Source: Phallusia mammillata (taxonomy: Eukaryota; Chordata; Ascidiacea; Phlebobranchia; Ascidiidae). From it: a DNA stretch of 64,000 nt. The notes beneath the pieces are model-generated. The model saw only the letters and a list, made by a program, of their open reading frames with translations. It searched no databases and was not told the DNA's origin. Positions 37,930-50,800 of the stretch are shown here, in pieces. Location: positions 65,320 to 129,319 of the forward strand of contig QLIY01000047.1 of assembly GCA_003260075.1 (NCBI GenBank). The letters are read 5' to 3'. Position 1 is the first letter of the stretch; each line of letters opens with the position of its first letter. The translations under genes and the position numbers were made by a program.

Positions 37930-40900
37930 AACTTGCCAGCAAAGCAACAAAGTCTACTGCACAAAGGTGTTGTGGTCAACATGGCTACTTCCATGACTTA
38001 ACATTTATAACATATCTGTAAAACAAATAGCAACATATTCAAAACCTATCATTTATTATCACTTTAACAATCTAAACACTACACATCTAGCATGTATATG
38101 CAGTATATTGACCTAGGTCATTGGCCTATCCCAAAACGTGGAGTGGGCCCTTTCACTAACCACGTCTGCCCGAAATCCGCCAAAACAAACGCGCAGCAAA
38201 ACAAGCAAGTTTTTAAACACAGGATCGGTGTGGGTGTCGACATACCGTGCCGCCAAACGCGTCTGTAATACGAGGCCTCTATTTAGCGGTTTCACGAGAA
38301 TGGCACAGGAAGCAGATAGACTACGTCACAATCCGAAGGAAACGACGTGACTGTTATTGTGCAGCCTTTTGTAACTTGACGCAAAGCTCAAATTTTAAGC
38401 CAGCCTGCACTGCATTTGTTTTGCATTGGGGCGTTTGCTCACATGTTACGTAAGGCTTGCGTCCTCGTCTGCGCAATTTGTTAAAGGAGTGTTTTTCGTC
38501 GGCTGTGCTGTGAACGCGTGGCATGGACAGTTACCGTGATTACTACACGGAGATTGCTGATTGCTACCCGAAATAGCGCCACTTACATTTACCAACCGAC
38601 CAACGATTTCCAATTTCACCTGTAATGACAGGTTTCGGGGCCAAAGCATTCGGATACAAGGGTGATTACCAAGGCGGTTTGGCACAAATCATGCGACGGC
38701 TTTCCGTTTCTAAAAAAAAATTACTTTGCGAATCCACCTTGAAGCGTAAAAATTAAGTGGCGGCAATCCAATCCTACTTAAAACGAGTTGTTTTTGTTTT
38801 CTTTTTTAGCAAAATGGGACTGCATGATACGACAAAATCGAACGTACGCAAACAAATGAAGGCAAAGATAAAGCATGAAACTAAAATAGTATGAGCAAAA
38901 CGACAGGAAAGAAAAGAGCGAGTGGGAGAACAAGCGGAGTGAGCTCATCACATCCGCAAAACCGCTTCCTATTTCACGAAGGAAGTGTTGCATCGTCACA
39001 GCGTATGCGTTTTGTTCCGTAATAATTAATTGCCTGCACTACGCTGGCGCTGCAACTGACACTGTGCTGTTAAACAGCAGCCATTGTGAAGACTGCAACA
39101 TCCTGTTCCTTTGCCATACGACAAACATGGCAGGCTTTCGCATGCAAAATTATTACTTCGGCCTATGTTTGTTAACCGAAACAAAATTTCGAAAACGTAG
39201 CCATATGTACCATTTCGTGAAAGTCAAGGGGGCTGATTTTAATGCAAATATTGTTTATCTAGCTATATGCTTTAGTGGTGTTATTAATCCACTACCTCAG
39301 TTGCAAAAACATTAACACGCTCTGGGGATTTTTTGAAACAAAAATAAGCAAGTACAAAAACAAACAAACGCATGCCATGATTTAGAAAGATAGTTTCGCA
39401 CAAAACAGAATGATTCGGATGCACTTAACAGTTAACCTCATAGAGTCGTAGTTTACGTCAACTTGAGGAGAACAAGGCCAATGTCCCGTCGAAAATGTTA
39501 GGGCCTTTGCAGATAAATTATGCGAACATTATTCAGGCAGTTTTTTAAAAACAAATGAAGTAATCAGCACAAAGATGCAATCAAATCGTGACTGGAAATG
39601 GGTAATGGAAAATGGAAGTGATGATAATCTTGATGCGCCAACCAACTTCAAGATAAACGGCAATCTATTGCATGAGATGATACTTGGGCGAAAAGTATGA
39701 TATGGTTGGTGATGAGATTGAATGCGTCGATACCAAGATTGTCCAAACAAGCAGCTGGAGGAGAAGGGGCCAATGAAGGCAACGATCAGCCTGATTCCGT
39801 AATCATCAAATCGACGTGTATGTTTTGAGAAGTGGTATTCAGACAAGCGCGTTAACTGCTAAAAAAACGTTACAAGGCGCGATGAAACTTGAATACCATG
39901 TTACTCGCGGTGGCGAATTCAAACATGACGCCTAAAAATACTGCAACGTAATGAAGGAAAACACTACGTCATCAAGCTCTCCTGTAGGTAAACTGTTACA
40001 AGGCACTAAATTTTGCTGGGTTAGATATTAAAAATAAAACATTTTAGACAAAAAACAAACAACCCCAGATAACAGATTCTTTTTTGTTCTTAACACCTAT
40101 TCCATTTTGCACACCTTACTCGTGCCATAACAAAACCTTCACTTTATCTTCACAACACCATAACAAAGCCGGAATTCGGCACGGATATAATTTCGCAAAC
40201 ACGCTCAATGATGCTTTGACATCCAGGAATTCGCGACATAAGGTATGGAATGACAAACGCTGAAATAAACGAAGTGTCGTTACAATGGATACTAAACCGA
40301 GACAACGAAACTGACACCCGATTTACGTAATATGCCTACAGAAAACACAAGCCCTGTAACCCCTACTGTGACGTCATAGATTTACCGCCTTACCAAATAG
40401 GTGAACAAATTCTAAGGTATTTAAAAATTCGCTGCAAACTTTCTATCAGTTTTAGCCATGTAACCTAGAGTAAAATGACCTTTCTTGCTGTGTGACCTTG
40501 CCTGTATATGTATTAGCTATTTCTCAATGCTTCTCTAAACCATCAATCTACATAACTACACCATCAAGCTGACCACCACATAAGGTGATTTTCACTCGCA
40601 ACACGCAAATACCCACAAGCAGTCAACACGTGCAATTAGCTGTTTGCCTGATTGGCTTTAGACGCCTGGCTTTTTACAGCACGCAGGTGTTATTGATTGC
40701 GTGAAAAACCCAACTAACAGTCGTGCCTGACATAGCACCGTACAGTGGTACGAAAAAACAAAACATACGCAACATTTACCAACAAATCCGACTCGCATAT
40801 CGCCTAAAGGTAACGTTCTTGAAAGACGTTTGCATGCTAGGTTAAGTGATAACTGATGGCTTGTCTAAGTAGTATTAATCACTCTCTCCTTTATGTTACA

Positions 40901-43900
40901 CACGTCATCGTTTAGTCTACCAAAATCAATAGTAAACCGACGACTGACTGTCTGTTGTCGTGCGGTCAGGCGCTGTCTGGCATGTCAATTTTTTTAAAAA
41001 CGAAACGCGCCTTGCCGTGCGGCCAATGCGCCTAAATAAACGACTTCATTTCGCTACAACAACAGAGCAGTTGAATCATCGGTAAACAAGGATCACGGCC
41101 AGTCAGGTGCACTCAGACGTGACGGGCCCAGTTAGCTTGAGTGAGAGGGCGACGTCTGCTTCCACGCTACAACGACTAGTGGCGATACACACCAAAACAA
41201 TAGACCCCTGACTTCGATTGTTGTGCCCAAGCGTCCTCTACGTTAGGAGACACTACGGGCGTTTCGCTCTGACGTCACACTCAGACACTTTCCGATGTTC
41301 GAGAGGGTTTGGCTACCTCTGTCGTCATAAAAGGGGCGATTGTTGTGTAGATGCCGACAAAAAATTCGACGCGATGTTGTTGGAACTTGGTTACGATACA
41401 CAACATTTTATCCGTGAGATATGATTTTTCCCAAAGCGGCAATGTTTTTCAATCGCCCTAGCAGGTGTTTTGTGTCCCAAGTTCACAGACACCTTGGTAA
41501 GTGGTATCAGTCAAGCGACAATAGGGCACAAATGAAAGCTGATCGCTTCCTGGATTGCACAAATTGACAGTTTGTACCAGACGACACGGACGGAAACCGA
41601 CTGCGTCGCATTCCGACCGCAGCAGCAGAGCTAGCGCGAGATCAGACAGTACAGTCTAGCACTGAAACGCGACAAGCTTTGCGAAACCCGATCACAGGTA
41701 ATCTGGCGAGAACTGTGCTGACGTCATTGTTTGCGGGGCGGCTGGGGTTAGCGCAACGCTTATCGATTTCATTACGATTTTCCGTCGTAAAACTCAAACA
41801 TTTAACGCTGCTTTCGCACATAATAATTCATACCTAGGAACTGTAACTACATTACTCTTGTTTCAGAGTTTTTAAGAATAAATAAGAAGACCGTGATATC
41901 AATTTGAGCATCATCACACCACGCAATTGTCTAGCGAGAGTCGAGAATATCCTTAAAAAAACAAACAGTGTTCTTATGACGCGTTTGGAAAGCATTTGTC
42001 TCGTCGTTGTAAATTATTTATCGTCGGCCACCATCAGTTCTATTCACAAGAAGCAAAATTATCAATCGCGATTTTCACTTTTATTTCGATGACGCAATTT
42101 TCACTTTTACGTTTGCCATGTAGGAAATTAAATGCGATAAACGTATAACGCTACGAACCAAAGAGTTCACTAGTAACAGTTTGTAAACGTTCGGTCCTTT
42201 ACTTCGCAACGTTGTCTGAAAGTAAAATCCATCCTACCAAGCGTTTCACTATGCATTCCTGTATTTATCGAACTGCAGTTCACACTTCACAGTACACATG
42301 CGTCACTGATCAATGGCATGAAAACCTGGCAAATTACTGCTCGCTAACGAGACACAAATGATGCGCGTGTAAACAGCGACAATAACCTTGTGCGTAGGCT
42401 AGACCTGAGACATGACGCCCGGGGGTATGGCATAGTGCTGTATGCTGTTTGTCCAACTAATTTTAGCCCAGGCTCGTGACAACGTACCAGCCTGTAAACC
42501 CTCTCCCGCAGTGATTAGTTCCAAATTCCACGCAAGTAGACAAACAATCCAAAACCACATTTGTTAGCTTAATTGCTACTCCAGTCTTTTTTTAGCAATG
42601 CATGTAAGTAAATTGAGAAGTGACTGGGTAAAAATATCGAACGCTCCAACTTAGCATAGATTAATTCTGGTAGCTGGCATTAGGATTTAAAAAATCGCGT
42701 GTGCATGTGTGTACAAATTGATGTTTGTTTCAGGCACATATTTTCCATGGTTTAAACCACATGTAAATTAGAAACATTACATTTTGTTTCTGTGCATTTA
42801 GTTTACAAAGTGGTAATTACAACAACTTTTGACAAATTTGTTGCTTGCTCCTGTTCAATTTTGTACCAAACTGCAAAAAATACACCACTTGAATGAATTT
42901 TTGAATAAATTATGTAACTTGGCCTCAATTTTTGTAAAAAGCAAACTATCAATTTTATAAATGTCCAAACATTTTGTTAGAACATGTGCGATGCATTTGA
43001 AACACTCAAAGTTGTTTGCTGTAAGAATCATTACTTTTTATCAGTTTCAACAGGCAACAAACAAAAAATGCAGAATTTAGGCTGCAATAAAATTTCAATT
43101 TTCAATCTTGATTACAATGCTAAATGCTATTGAGCAAATCTCATACTTGCAATTTTAACAGAACAAAAGCATTAAACAGAACCAAATACATGGGCACCAG
43201 GCAATTGCAAGTCTAGAAGGTAACAAAATAATGGCATGAAGAGTTCCAATTTTACAAAACAAATAAATTTCAAAACATAATTATCAACCACAACAACAAC
43301 ATACCTTTTTCTTTTGGTTTGGTCCTACTCTGTTATGGACAATATCTGTGCATAGTCGAAACAAATTATGTAAAGACAACAATAACAAAGATATAGCCAC
43401 CCTTAAAAAAGTAAATTTCTGGCATAATGTTTATAAAGGCTGTCGCAAACTATTTAAATGTTCGGTTCGTGACGCTTCAACTGAATTTTTAGACTTGAAA
43501 ATTGGAGCAATATTTTGTTATTGGAGTTCTGATTATGTTCCCGAAAATATTTTAAAGTGTTTTTAAGCACAAATATGTGAATTAGTTTCCACACAATTAA
43601 AGAAACTATTTATGAAATCAGAAGAATTACGGATCTTTAAGCTCCGTTATTATGGTTTGACATAATCACTTAAACATAGCACATTGAAGAACATAACGAG
43701 GGACTTTTGTTTTTATGTTACCGTAATGGACAGGTCAAAGTCATCACTTAAAACACATGAATAGTGTTTACATTGTTTTTTATTGTTGTTAGAGTTAGAC
43801 TTTGGTTTGTGGAAAATGAAATGTACTAAATCACAACACTGTGACGAAGGAAAATATAAAATGTTGTGTATTTCTCCANTAACCCTAACCCTAACCATAA

Positions 43901-44417
43901 TCCAAACTCAACCTTAAAACCAGCGCCTACAACATTATTACGTTACGTCGCAGTAACCCCCCCCCCCCCCCCCCCATGAATAGTGTTTACATTGTTTTTT
44001 ATTGTTGTTAGAGTTAGACTTTGGTTTGTGGAAAATGAAATGTACTAAATCACAACACTGTGACGAAGGAAAATATAAAATGTTGTGTATTTCTCCATTT
44101 TCTGAAATGGGAAACTGATTTGTGGGAAAAGAGAGAAATTTTCCAACCTGCAATGTAATATACCTAATCATGTACCGTAATATATTATTAATTGTGTCCA
44201 AATACAGAAAAGATTGAAAGTGTGCACATTTTTTATTTATTTTCGGTTGAAAGCATTTTTTTGTGCTGTACGTTTAGTCGTAGTTTCATATTTACGTAAG
44301 ATATGTTCACAATAAGTTTTTATCAAAATTAAAAATTGCATCCGGAATTATAAGTGCTTGATACTGCTTTAATCGTGTACTTATATTATAGCAGATGTGC
44401 CAAAAATAGGTGTAAAA
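37930..44417. other. 6.5 kb gene-poor spacer upstream of the HIVEP-like gene and POLR2K
   Basis: No gene could be supported on either strand. Just upstream of the HIVEP-like ATG (37929) a 3' splice site is read on the minus strand (CCTTTGTGCAG, cut near 37956/37957), suggesting a 5' noncoding exon or a trans-spliced leader. Perfect CRE palindromes TGACGTCA occur at 40369, 41270 and 41719. A 72-codon open frame at 43348-43566 has no recognisable domain. The stretch 43755-44098 is a false-looking duplication. Confidence 0.5.
43755..44098. repeat. N/poly-C-joined direct repeat with a telomere-like insert
   Basis: The copies at 43755-43878 and 43975-44098 are essentially identical. Between them are an N (43879), a 77-base insert beginning TAACCCTAACCCTAACC, and a run of about 19 C (43957-43975). 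The insert is not found in the second copy. Confidence 0.75.
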
Positions 44418-45318
44418 ATGTCAGAAACTCCAAACTCAATGATGAGCACCCCGTCCGGTCGAACACCGGGCCGTACACCTAGACCAGGAGAAGTTCCAGT
44501 TCCCGGCCAACCAAAGGCAATGGTTTATATTTGTGGAGGTAATTACCAAGAAATGTATATTGCATTTTAAAACTGTTCTTGACAATGAGTTTTTAATGCA
44601 ATGAATGATGCATATTCTACGTCTTTTAAAAGATCTAACTTAAGATATCCAGATTTATTTTTAGTACAACACAACCAAATCCTTTTTGTAGGCCCTAACT
44701 CATCTCAAACAATTTATACTGTTCGCCTATATGTAGCAAAAATACTTGTGCTGATAGATCCTGGACTTAGTTGAGTTTGCCATCTACATTTTTAATAGGG
44801 AGCTACAGGTCTTACCTGGTTATTTGAAGGGTGCAATGAGGTCCGAAAGTTACTTTTAAGGGGCACAGTCCATGAAGGGTTGAGAACCACTGCAATAGAC
44901 CATTATGGAAATTTTCTTTTAATGCGCTAATTTAGTGCAACTATAATGCAGCCTTAAAGACACAATGGTTTCATACTCAAACCAATCAAACATTTCATCC
45001 AAAAATGTGCATTTGTATGACCAACTGATATATTTTGTACTAGCAATAACTCACATATTGAGCAATCATTTCTTTTATTGTATCTAATGCTTTGAAATCC
45101 ATTTCCCATTTTTCCACGTACATTTAGAATGTCACCAGGAAAATGAAATTCGTGCTAGAGACCCAATCCGATGCAGAGAGTGTGGTTGTCGGATAATGTA
45201 CAAAAAAAGAACAAAAAGAAGTAAGTTATGGCATTATATTAATGCCAATGCAAATCACATAACAATGTTTTGGATGGAATTTGTTTTGTGTTTAGTGGTT
45301 GTCTTTGATGCCAGATGA
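44418..45318 (+). CDS. POLR2K: RNA polymerases I, II and III subunit RPABC4 (RPB12), 78 aa
   Basis: Three exons, 44418-44538, 45128-45220 and 45296-45318 (TGA), give 78 residues. The C-terminal part, from VYICG through [20 protein letters not shown] to YKKRTKR and VVFDAR, matches human POLR2K (58 residues) nearly residue for residue and carries the zinc ribbon C-x2-C / C-x2-C. This small subunit is shared by all three nuclear RNA polymerases. The first about 30 residues ([19 protein letters not shown]...) are an extra Ser/Thr/Pro/Arg-rich tail absent from the human protein. Starting at the second Met (residue 8) would shorten it only slightly. A 3' splice-like site (ATATTATAGCAG) lies about 25 bases before the ATG. 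Confidence 0.96.
44780..44892. mobile_element. hAT element fragment in POLR2K intron 1
   Basis: The segment ending GGGTTGAGAACCACTG is related to the right half of the element at 19294-19613 (shared GGGGCACAGTCCATGAA and TTACTTTTA pieces). No clear left end or target duplication was found, so it is a fragment. Confidence 0.6.
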
Positions 45319-45556
45319 TGTTTCTCTATTGGCCAGGCAACACAATTGCATATAACCATATTTTTCACATGGAAGAAACACTTTTCTGAAGCTTGGGCAT
45401 TTATTTTGATGCCTCAAAACTTGGTAATTTGCACCTGTGTGTTGAATTTGTTTTCATCCTTTTTAAATACAACATTCTGGTCCTGGAAAATTGGTGTACA
45501 CATCTGAGGTGGCATGAGCAAAAATCGCTGAGAAACACTGTTTTGATAGACTAGAG

Positions 45557-46818
45557 CAGGGGTGTCCAACCTTTTTGGCCAAAGGGCCGCATGCGGTTTA
45601 CGAATGATTGCGCGGGCCACTTAAGTGTTACAGGCTAACTGCTAGTTTGGAATCGTAAAAATAGCTGTCTTATAATTTCTAATTAAAATCCTTACACCGA
45701 AATTCTAATCTTAGAAATGTGTATTATCCTCGTTTACAGTTATAAGAACAATAACCACACCAAGATATAGTAAAGTCAACAAAGTTTTTCCCACACGTCG
45801 AGATTTCAATGTGAAGTTTGGCACTGTTTTTCTCTAACAAGTTTGGCAATATTCGGTGAGATGGACGATGGAGCAATGCGAAGCGATTTTTTTCCGTATG
45901 GCTGTCAGAAATTACTGATCTCGCAGGGGATTTAAAGCAGGGAGTCGAACCGGAACTGAACCCGAACCCGCGAACCGGTTTGAGCGGTTAATTTCGTTAA
46001 ACCCGAACCCGAACCGCCAATTACGATTTTCTAAAAACCCGAACCGGAGTTGAACCCCATATTTTGTTTGGCGTTGGACCCGAACCGGAACCGAACCAGT
46101 AAAAATTGCAGTCTGTTCTAAATTTTGTGATTTTTTAAAAACAGCGCACTGAAGAACACACGAGATAACACTTACAGGGCGTGTCAAAAATAATAGTGCA
46201 TTGGCAAAGTTCTTTTGGAGTTTGATTAGGCCAGGTAGATGATGGGTTGCATTTAATGAAACAAATACAAATTTGAACCGGTTCAAAAACCGCAAACCGG
46301 ATAATTTCCCCAAACCGGAACAAAACCCGAAAATATACATTTTTTAAAACCGGAGCCGAACCCGAACCCTTAAAAACAAAACCAAGTGAACCAAAACCGA
46401 ACCTGAACCCATATGGCAAGCGGTTCGACTCCCTGATTTAAAGTCACATGTCAACCTTTCTTGGAAAGTTCTGTTAGCGTTACTTGCTTTTTGTTTCCCG
46501 TTTGGCATAATCTATATCACTGCAGAGTGCGGAAGATGTTTTACTGTTAAATGCGTTTTGCGCGAGTCTCTGATACCAGATGTATCTCAATGAACCAAGA
46601 AATATTACTGACTGACTCTTGAAGCACGAGTCAGATTGTGACATAAAAATATGAAAATTGTGATGCGTAACAATGCGCATTGGGACGCAATAAAAGTAAC
46701 TTCAAAGTTGTGTATAACTACTCTATTAACAAAGAAACAAAGCAAACAATAAATGCAAATTTTTCATAATAAATGTTCCGCATAAATTATGTAGCGGGCC
46801 ACGGGTTTGATACCCCTG
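45557..46818. mobile_element. hAT element H (1262 bp including nested element I)
   Basis: Left end CAGGGGTGTCCAACCTTTTT; reverse complement of the right end CAGGGGTATCAAACCCG. The exact 8-base duplication GACTAGAG lies at 45549-45556 and 46819-46826. The interior has the GGGCCGCATGCGG and GCGGGCCAC hallmarks of hAT MITEs. No transposase frame is evident after setting aside the nested element. Confidence 0.9.
45938..46435. mobile_element. hAT element I nested in H, with ACCCGAACCGG repeats
   Basis: Left end CAGGGAGTCGAACCGG; reverse complement of the right end CAGGGAGTCGAACCGC. The exact duplication ATTTAAAG lies at 45930-45937 and 46436-46443. Both subterminal regions are filled with irregular repeats of AACCCGAACCGG, and on the left these run in the same sense as on the right. 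Confidence 0.9.
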
Positions 46819-46826
46819 GACTAGAG

Positions 46827-47863
46827 TCAGTCCAATTCACAATCTTCAAAGAAGGCTTATTTTGTTTGAACCTAAATTGTTATGGAATCATATTATACAA
46901 TTAGGCCTATTAAAGGGTTGCCTAAGCAATCTAATATGACGGCTAGAAAAATGTGCCAGTAGTGCCCTTTCTGTCATACCAGTGATATATTATAAATCTA
47001 TTTTATACCAACAGTTTGCAACAGCACCACTAACAGCAAACCCTTAATAAACGTAAAGAATTAATTTAGGCTTCTTTTCTACTAAACCCAACCAACACAT
47101 TGTAATTTGAAACAAAAGTTGAAAGTAGTTCTTGCATATCTAAGTAATGATCCAAATGCGGTTCTGGACAAAATAAAACAAATGTTACTAATGTGTGCAA
47201 ACAAAGAAGCGCTGCTTGTTTGGTCCAGGTGACACATGTTGTTGGTATAAATTCACTTTTATACAGCAATAACATCTGACATAAAAAAGACAGAATAATA
47301 ACTAGTGTTATTTCCCATCATTACATCTGCGATTTCCGTCTTACCCACTTCTGTCCCTAAGTCACAAATATCTTAAAATTATTCAATTTACTTGCAATGA
47401 AACAAGAAGCTTGATGGCGGACTTTTGTGAACATGATGCATTCAAAAGTTGGCCACCCCACCAAGGATAAAAATGAAACAAATATGCCTTGTGAGCGCAA
47501 GACGGTTAAGCGAACAACTTAGCCAACTTGGTTGCGTTTGTCGAGGAAAACACATGTCATGTCATAACAGTTAAGCACTACAATATACCGCGGTCTAACT
47601 GTTAGGCTGTGAATTAGTTTGTCGGTGCTATCCGTGGAATATTAAAACGCCTGACGCTGTCGTATCACAGGCTGGCGAGCTTCCGGAGTGTAGTTTTTCC
47701 AGCCATCTCCCATATGGCTTCAGTTAGTTGTTAATACATGGACACGTTGCATAAAGTCGGTGTGAAACCAAAAGAGAATTGTTCCAAAACCGCAGATATG
47801 GATGAAGTAGGCTATTTTAACTATTGAGTCTGTTTCAGTAATTAGGACAATCAGATTGGTATA
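46827..47863. other. Spacer upstream of the first TMED-like gene
   Basis: AT-rich sequence with no supported gene. Near its end, TGAGTCTGTTTCAG ending at about 47838 is a good 3' splice site only 25 bases before the ATG at 47864. It suggests either a 5' noncoding exon upstream or leader trans-splicing. Confidence 0.4.
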
Positions 47864-50800
47864 ATGAATGGTTTAAAGTTTTTCTTGCTAATGAGCCTGC
47901 TGTTGTACGTTCATGGTCAAGAAGCTGAAAAATTAGGTGTAAAGGAGGCACGGGAATCTGTAGCAAGAGAGGAAAATAACTTGAGAGATGAAAGAGATTC
48001 GCAACGCCTGGATGGAAATAAAGATAGGAAAGAATATGGTAGGAATGATTGACGGAAAATTAAACCTGACCTGAATTGCGTCTAAAATTACAGACCATTC
48101 AGTTGTTATCTCTTTGATATATTGCTTAAACGGTTGCATCGTACTATATACACCACATATAAGTTCCCAGTATGTTTTTAAACAAAGCTACTATTAAATT
48201 AAGAACATCAATTTCTATATGTATGAACTCAAATATGCAAAACGATATACGTGCGAAAAAACAGTAAATTTCACAGCTTTAATTTTAAATTAACAAATAA
48301 CCAATTCAGCTATCAGACATGCTAGCCTGCTGTCGTAAATTGTAACGGCAATGCCCAAAAAGTGAATTTTGGTTTGTTTTTAAACGCGGTTTGTATTTTG
48401 GACATTTTTTGCAGATCATCTTCAGCAATACAACAGACCTGTAGCCAAAGAGTTTTTTCATAACTTGATGAAAGATATTACTTTTCACGAATTTAGAGCA
48501 ACCGTTCACGTTCCGCGTGGAACTGCCGACTGCTATCAAGAGGATTGCGAGAAAAATTCGGAACTTATGGCCTCCTTTCAGGTATATTTCTGTGTTTAAA
48601 ACAAGAAGTGAATTCTGTTGAAGTTAGAATTTTTGAATTTCGCGGTTAAACTGTAAAATTTTAACATTATGTAATTTTTAAAGTTAATCGAACGTCTCTT
48701 GGTTAGTCAGAAACACCCGGATCTGTAAAGTCAAAGAACCTTCTTCGTGCCAGTATACGATTTCCTAACGGCTCCCTTGCCACATGGTTAAAAGAGCCGG
48801 CGATTGAAGGTCGTTTGCAGCTGTATTGTCCCACTGAAGGTACAAACTTTTCAGGCAAATTCTTTTGTCATATTAGAGCATTGCATTAAAAATGTGGTCA
48901 GGGGATGCTATTTTTTAATTGTGTACTGTTCTCCGTCAAAAATAGGATTAAATTGACGCCATCTAGCCTCACAATTATCAATTTTTTTCTGCTGTCAGAA
49001 GCAATTTAGCCAATTAGGTTCTAAAATACCAGCAGAATAATACATGAGTCAAATGAAGTGTTCATATAGTTATCAAATATACACTGTAATTAGTACTGTA
49101 AAAATAGGCTATATTTTGTCAAAGCTTAGGTAAAATGCCACTAAAATAAATATACCATTTTTGTTCATGAACGATTATATATCTAGTTAAAAGTTTTTAA
49201 ATATATATATTTGAAACAAAAGCTGTGCAATTGTTTTAAAGGTCGCATTTCTTTGCCTACACAATTTCGGTCCGAGTATTAACCCTATACCCAAACCTGT
49301 GACTTGTCCATTCCTGTTTTAGGGTTATACCAATTCTGCATTGAAAACACTGTTGATTCCCTGACCGCTAAAAAAGTCGAGATGCATTTAATGATTCTTC
49401 ACCATTCGGAAGTTGTTGACTTTCACCGAGCCCACCAAGAAGACAACGAAACCGACACCTTCTACAATTTATATGTAAGAATTTATTTAAGTGCTGCTGC
49501 TTCCAGAAAATACGGTGTTTATCGAAAGGAGGCCAAACAAGATGATCTTAAAGACTTGCACAGTTAACTGGTAGTAATTAAAGTTAAATTATTAAACAAT
49601 TATAGTCGAGGTTTTATTGTAATGTCGGGAAAAAATATGTGTTTGTCAGTAAATTCGATTGCATTCGCTGAAAAACAACAGCCATTGCCTTGTAAACATA
49701 CGAAAGTTGCACAAATTCTTCACTCGGTATGACCAGTGTTAACCACCCAAAGATATAATAACGAAGATATAAATAGCCGACCAAGTCATTCATTGATCAG
49801 CAAGTCAGCAACCTATTGTGTGCCCCCCCCCCTTGTAAACATACGAAAGTTGCACAAATTCTTCACTCGGTATGACCAGTTAACCACCCAAAGATATAAT
49901 AACGAAGATATAAACAGCCGACCAAGTCATTCATTGATCAGCAAGTCAGCAACCTATTGTGTACGGGGGGTGTTTTTATGTCACGATATGCGATTTTCGA
50001 CAGCACATTCAAGAACAGTTTGACACAATTACATCTTCAGAATAGAAACCTGTTGAGTTTTTTTTTTTAACAAAATGTTTGCATCCGAAGTACTTGACAT
50101 TTTGACATTTAATTTGACAAGTAAACTGACACGCGGCGTTTAAAAAGTTTCCCGACCTGGATTAGATAAACTACTGGCAGTAGCGTATTTAGGGGGGGGG
50201 NCCTGTAGTTTGTAGATCGTAATGATACGAAACAACAGAAATAGTTACGTAACAATAAGAGGAGGCTTGGGGAATTTTTTTTGTAAACAAAACCAGATAA
50301 ACAAAATAGAAAGTTGTGAATCCAAATTTTTGTGAAAAAAAAACGAAAGCTACTCGCGTACCACTTAAAAAACCATTTTCTGCCACAAGGTGGCGCATTT
50401 TCCGCCGCAAGGTGGCGCAAATGATTTTGTATTATCCCCCCCCCCCCCTAAAAACGATCCTAGATACGCCACTGACTACTGCTGTTCCGAAAACTACCTC
50501 CATCTCATACAATCTATAATTGTAACACTTCGAACGTATTTAAATACCTTTTCAGGACAAGATGTACCAAGTGTTCCATGACGTGGCAATGGTGAAACTT
50601 GCTGTGAGACACGAGAAGAATTTGGCCCGGCGGGATTGGGAATTACTAAGATCAAACAATGACCTTGTACTTGAAGTGTCGATCTTTATGATCATCGTAA
50701 TCACCATAGTGACGTACGGCCAGGTAATGAATCACACTTATTTGTAGATCAGTGCTCTTCAACCTTTTTAGTGGCACGAACCCTCAAGGTGTTTTGTCAA

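Noticed and set aside
43348..43566. 72-codon open frame on the plus strand
   Set aside because: No domain, signal peptide or family resemblance, no splice context linking it to a gene, and it lies in AT-rich noncoding sequence.
45938..46435. tRNA-like B-box sequence GGTTCGACTCCCTG at the end of element I
   Set aside because: It is the inverted terminal repeat of a hAT element present at both ends. No A box, cloverleaf or terminator is present.
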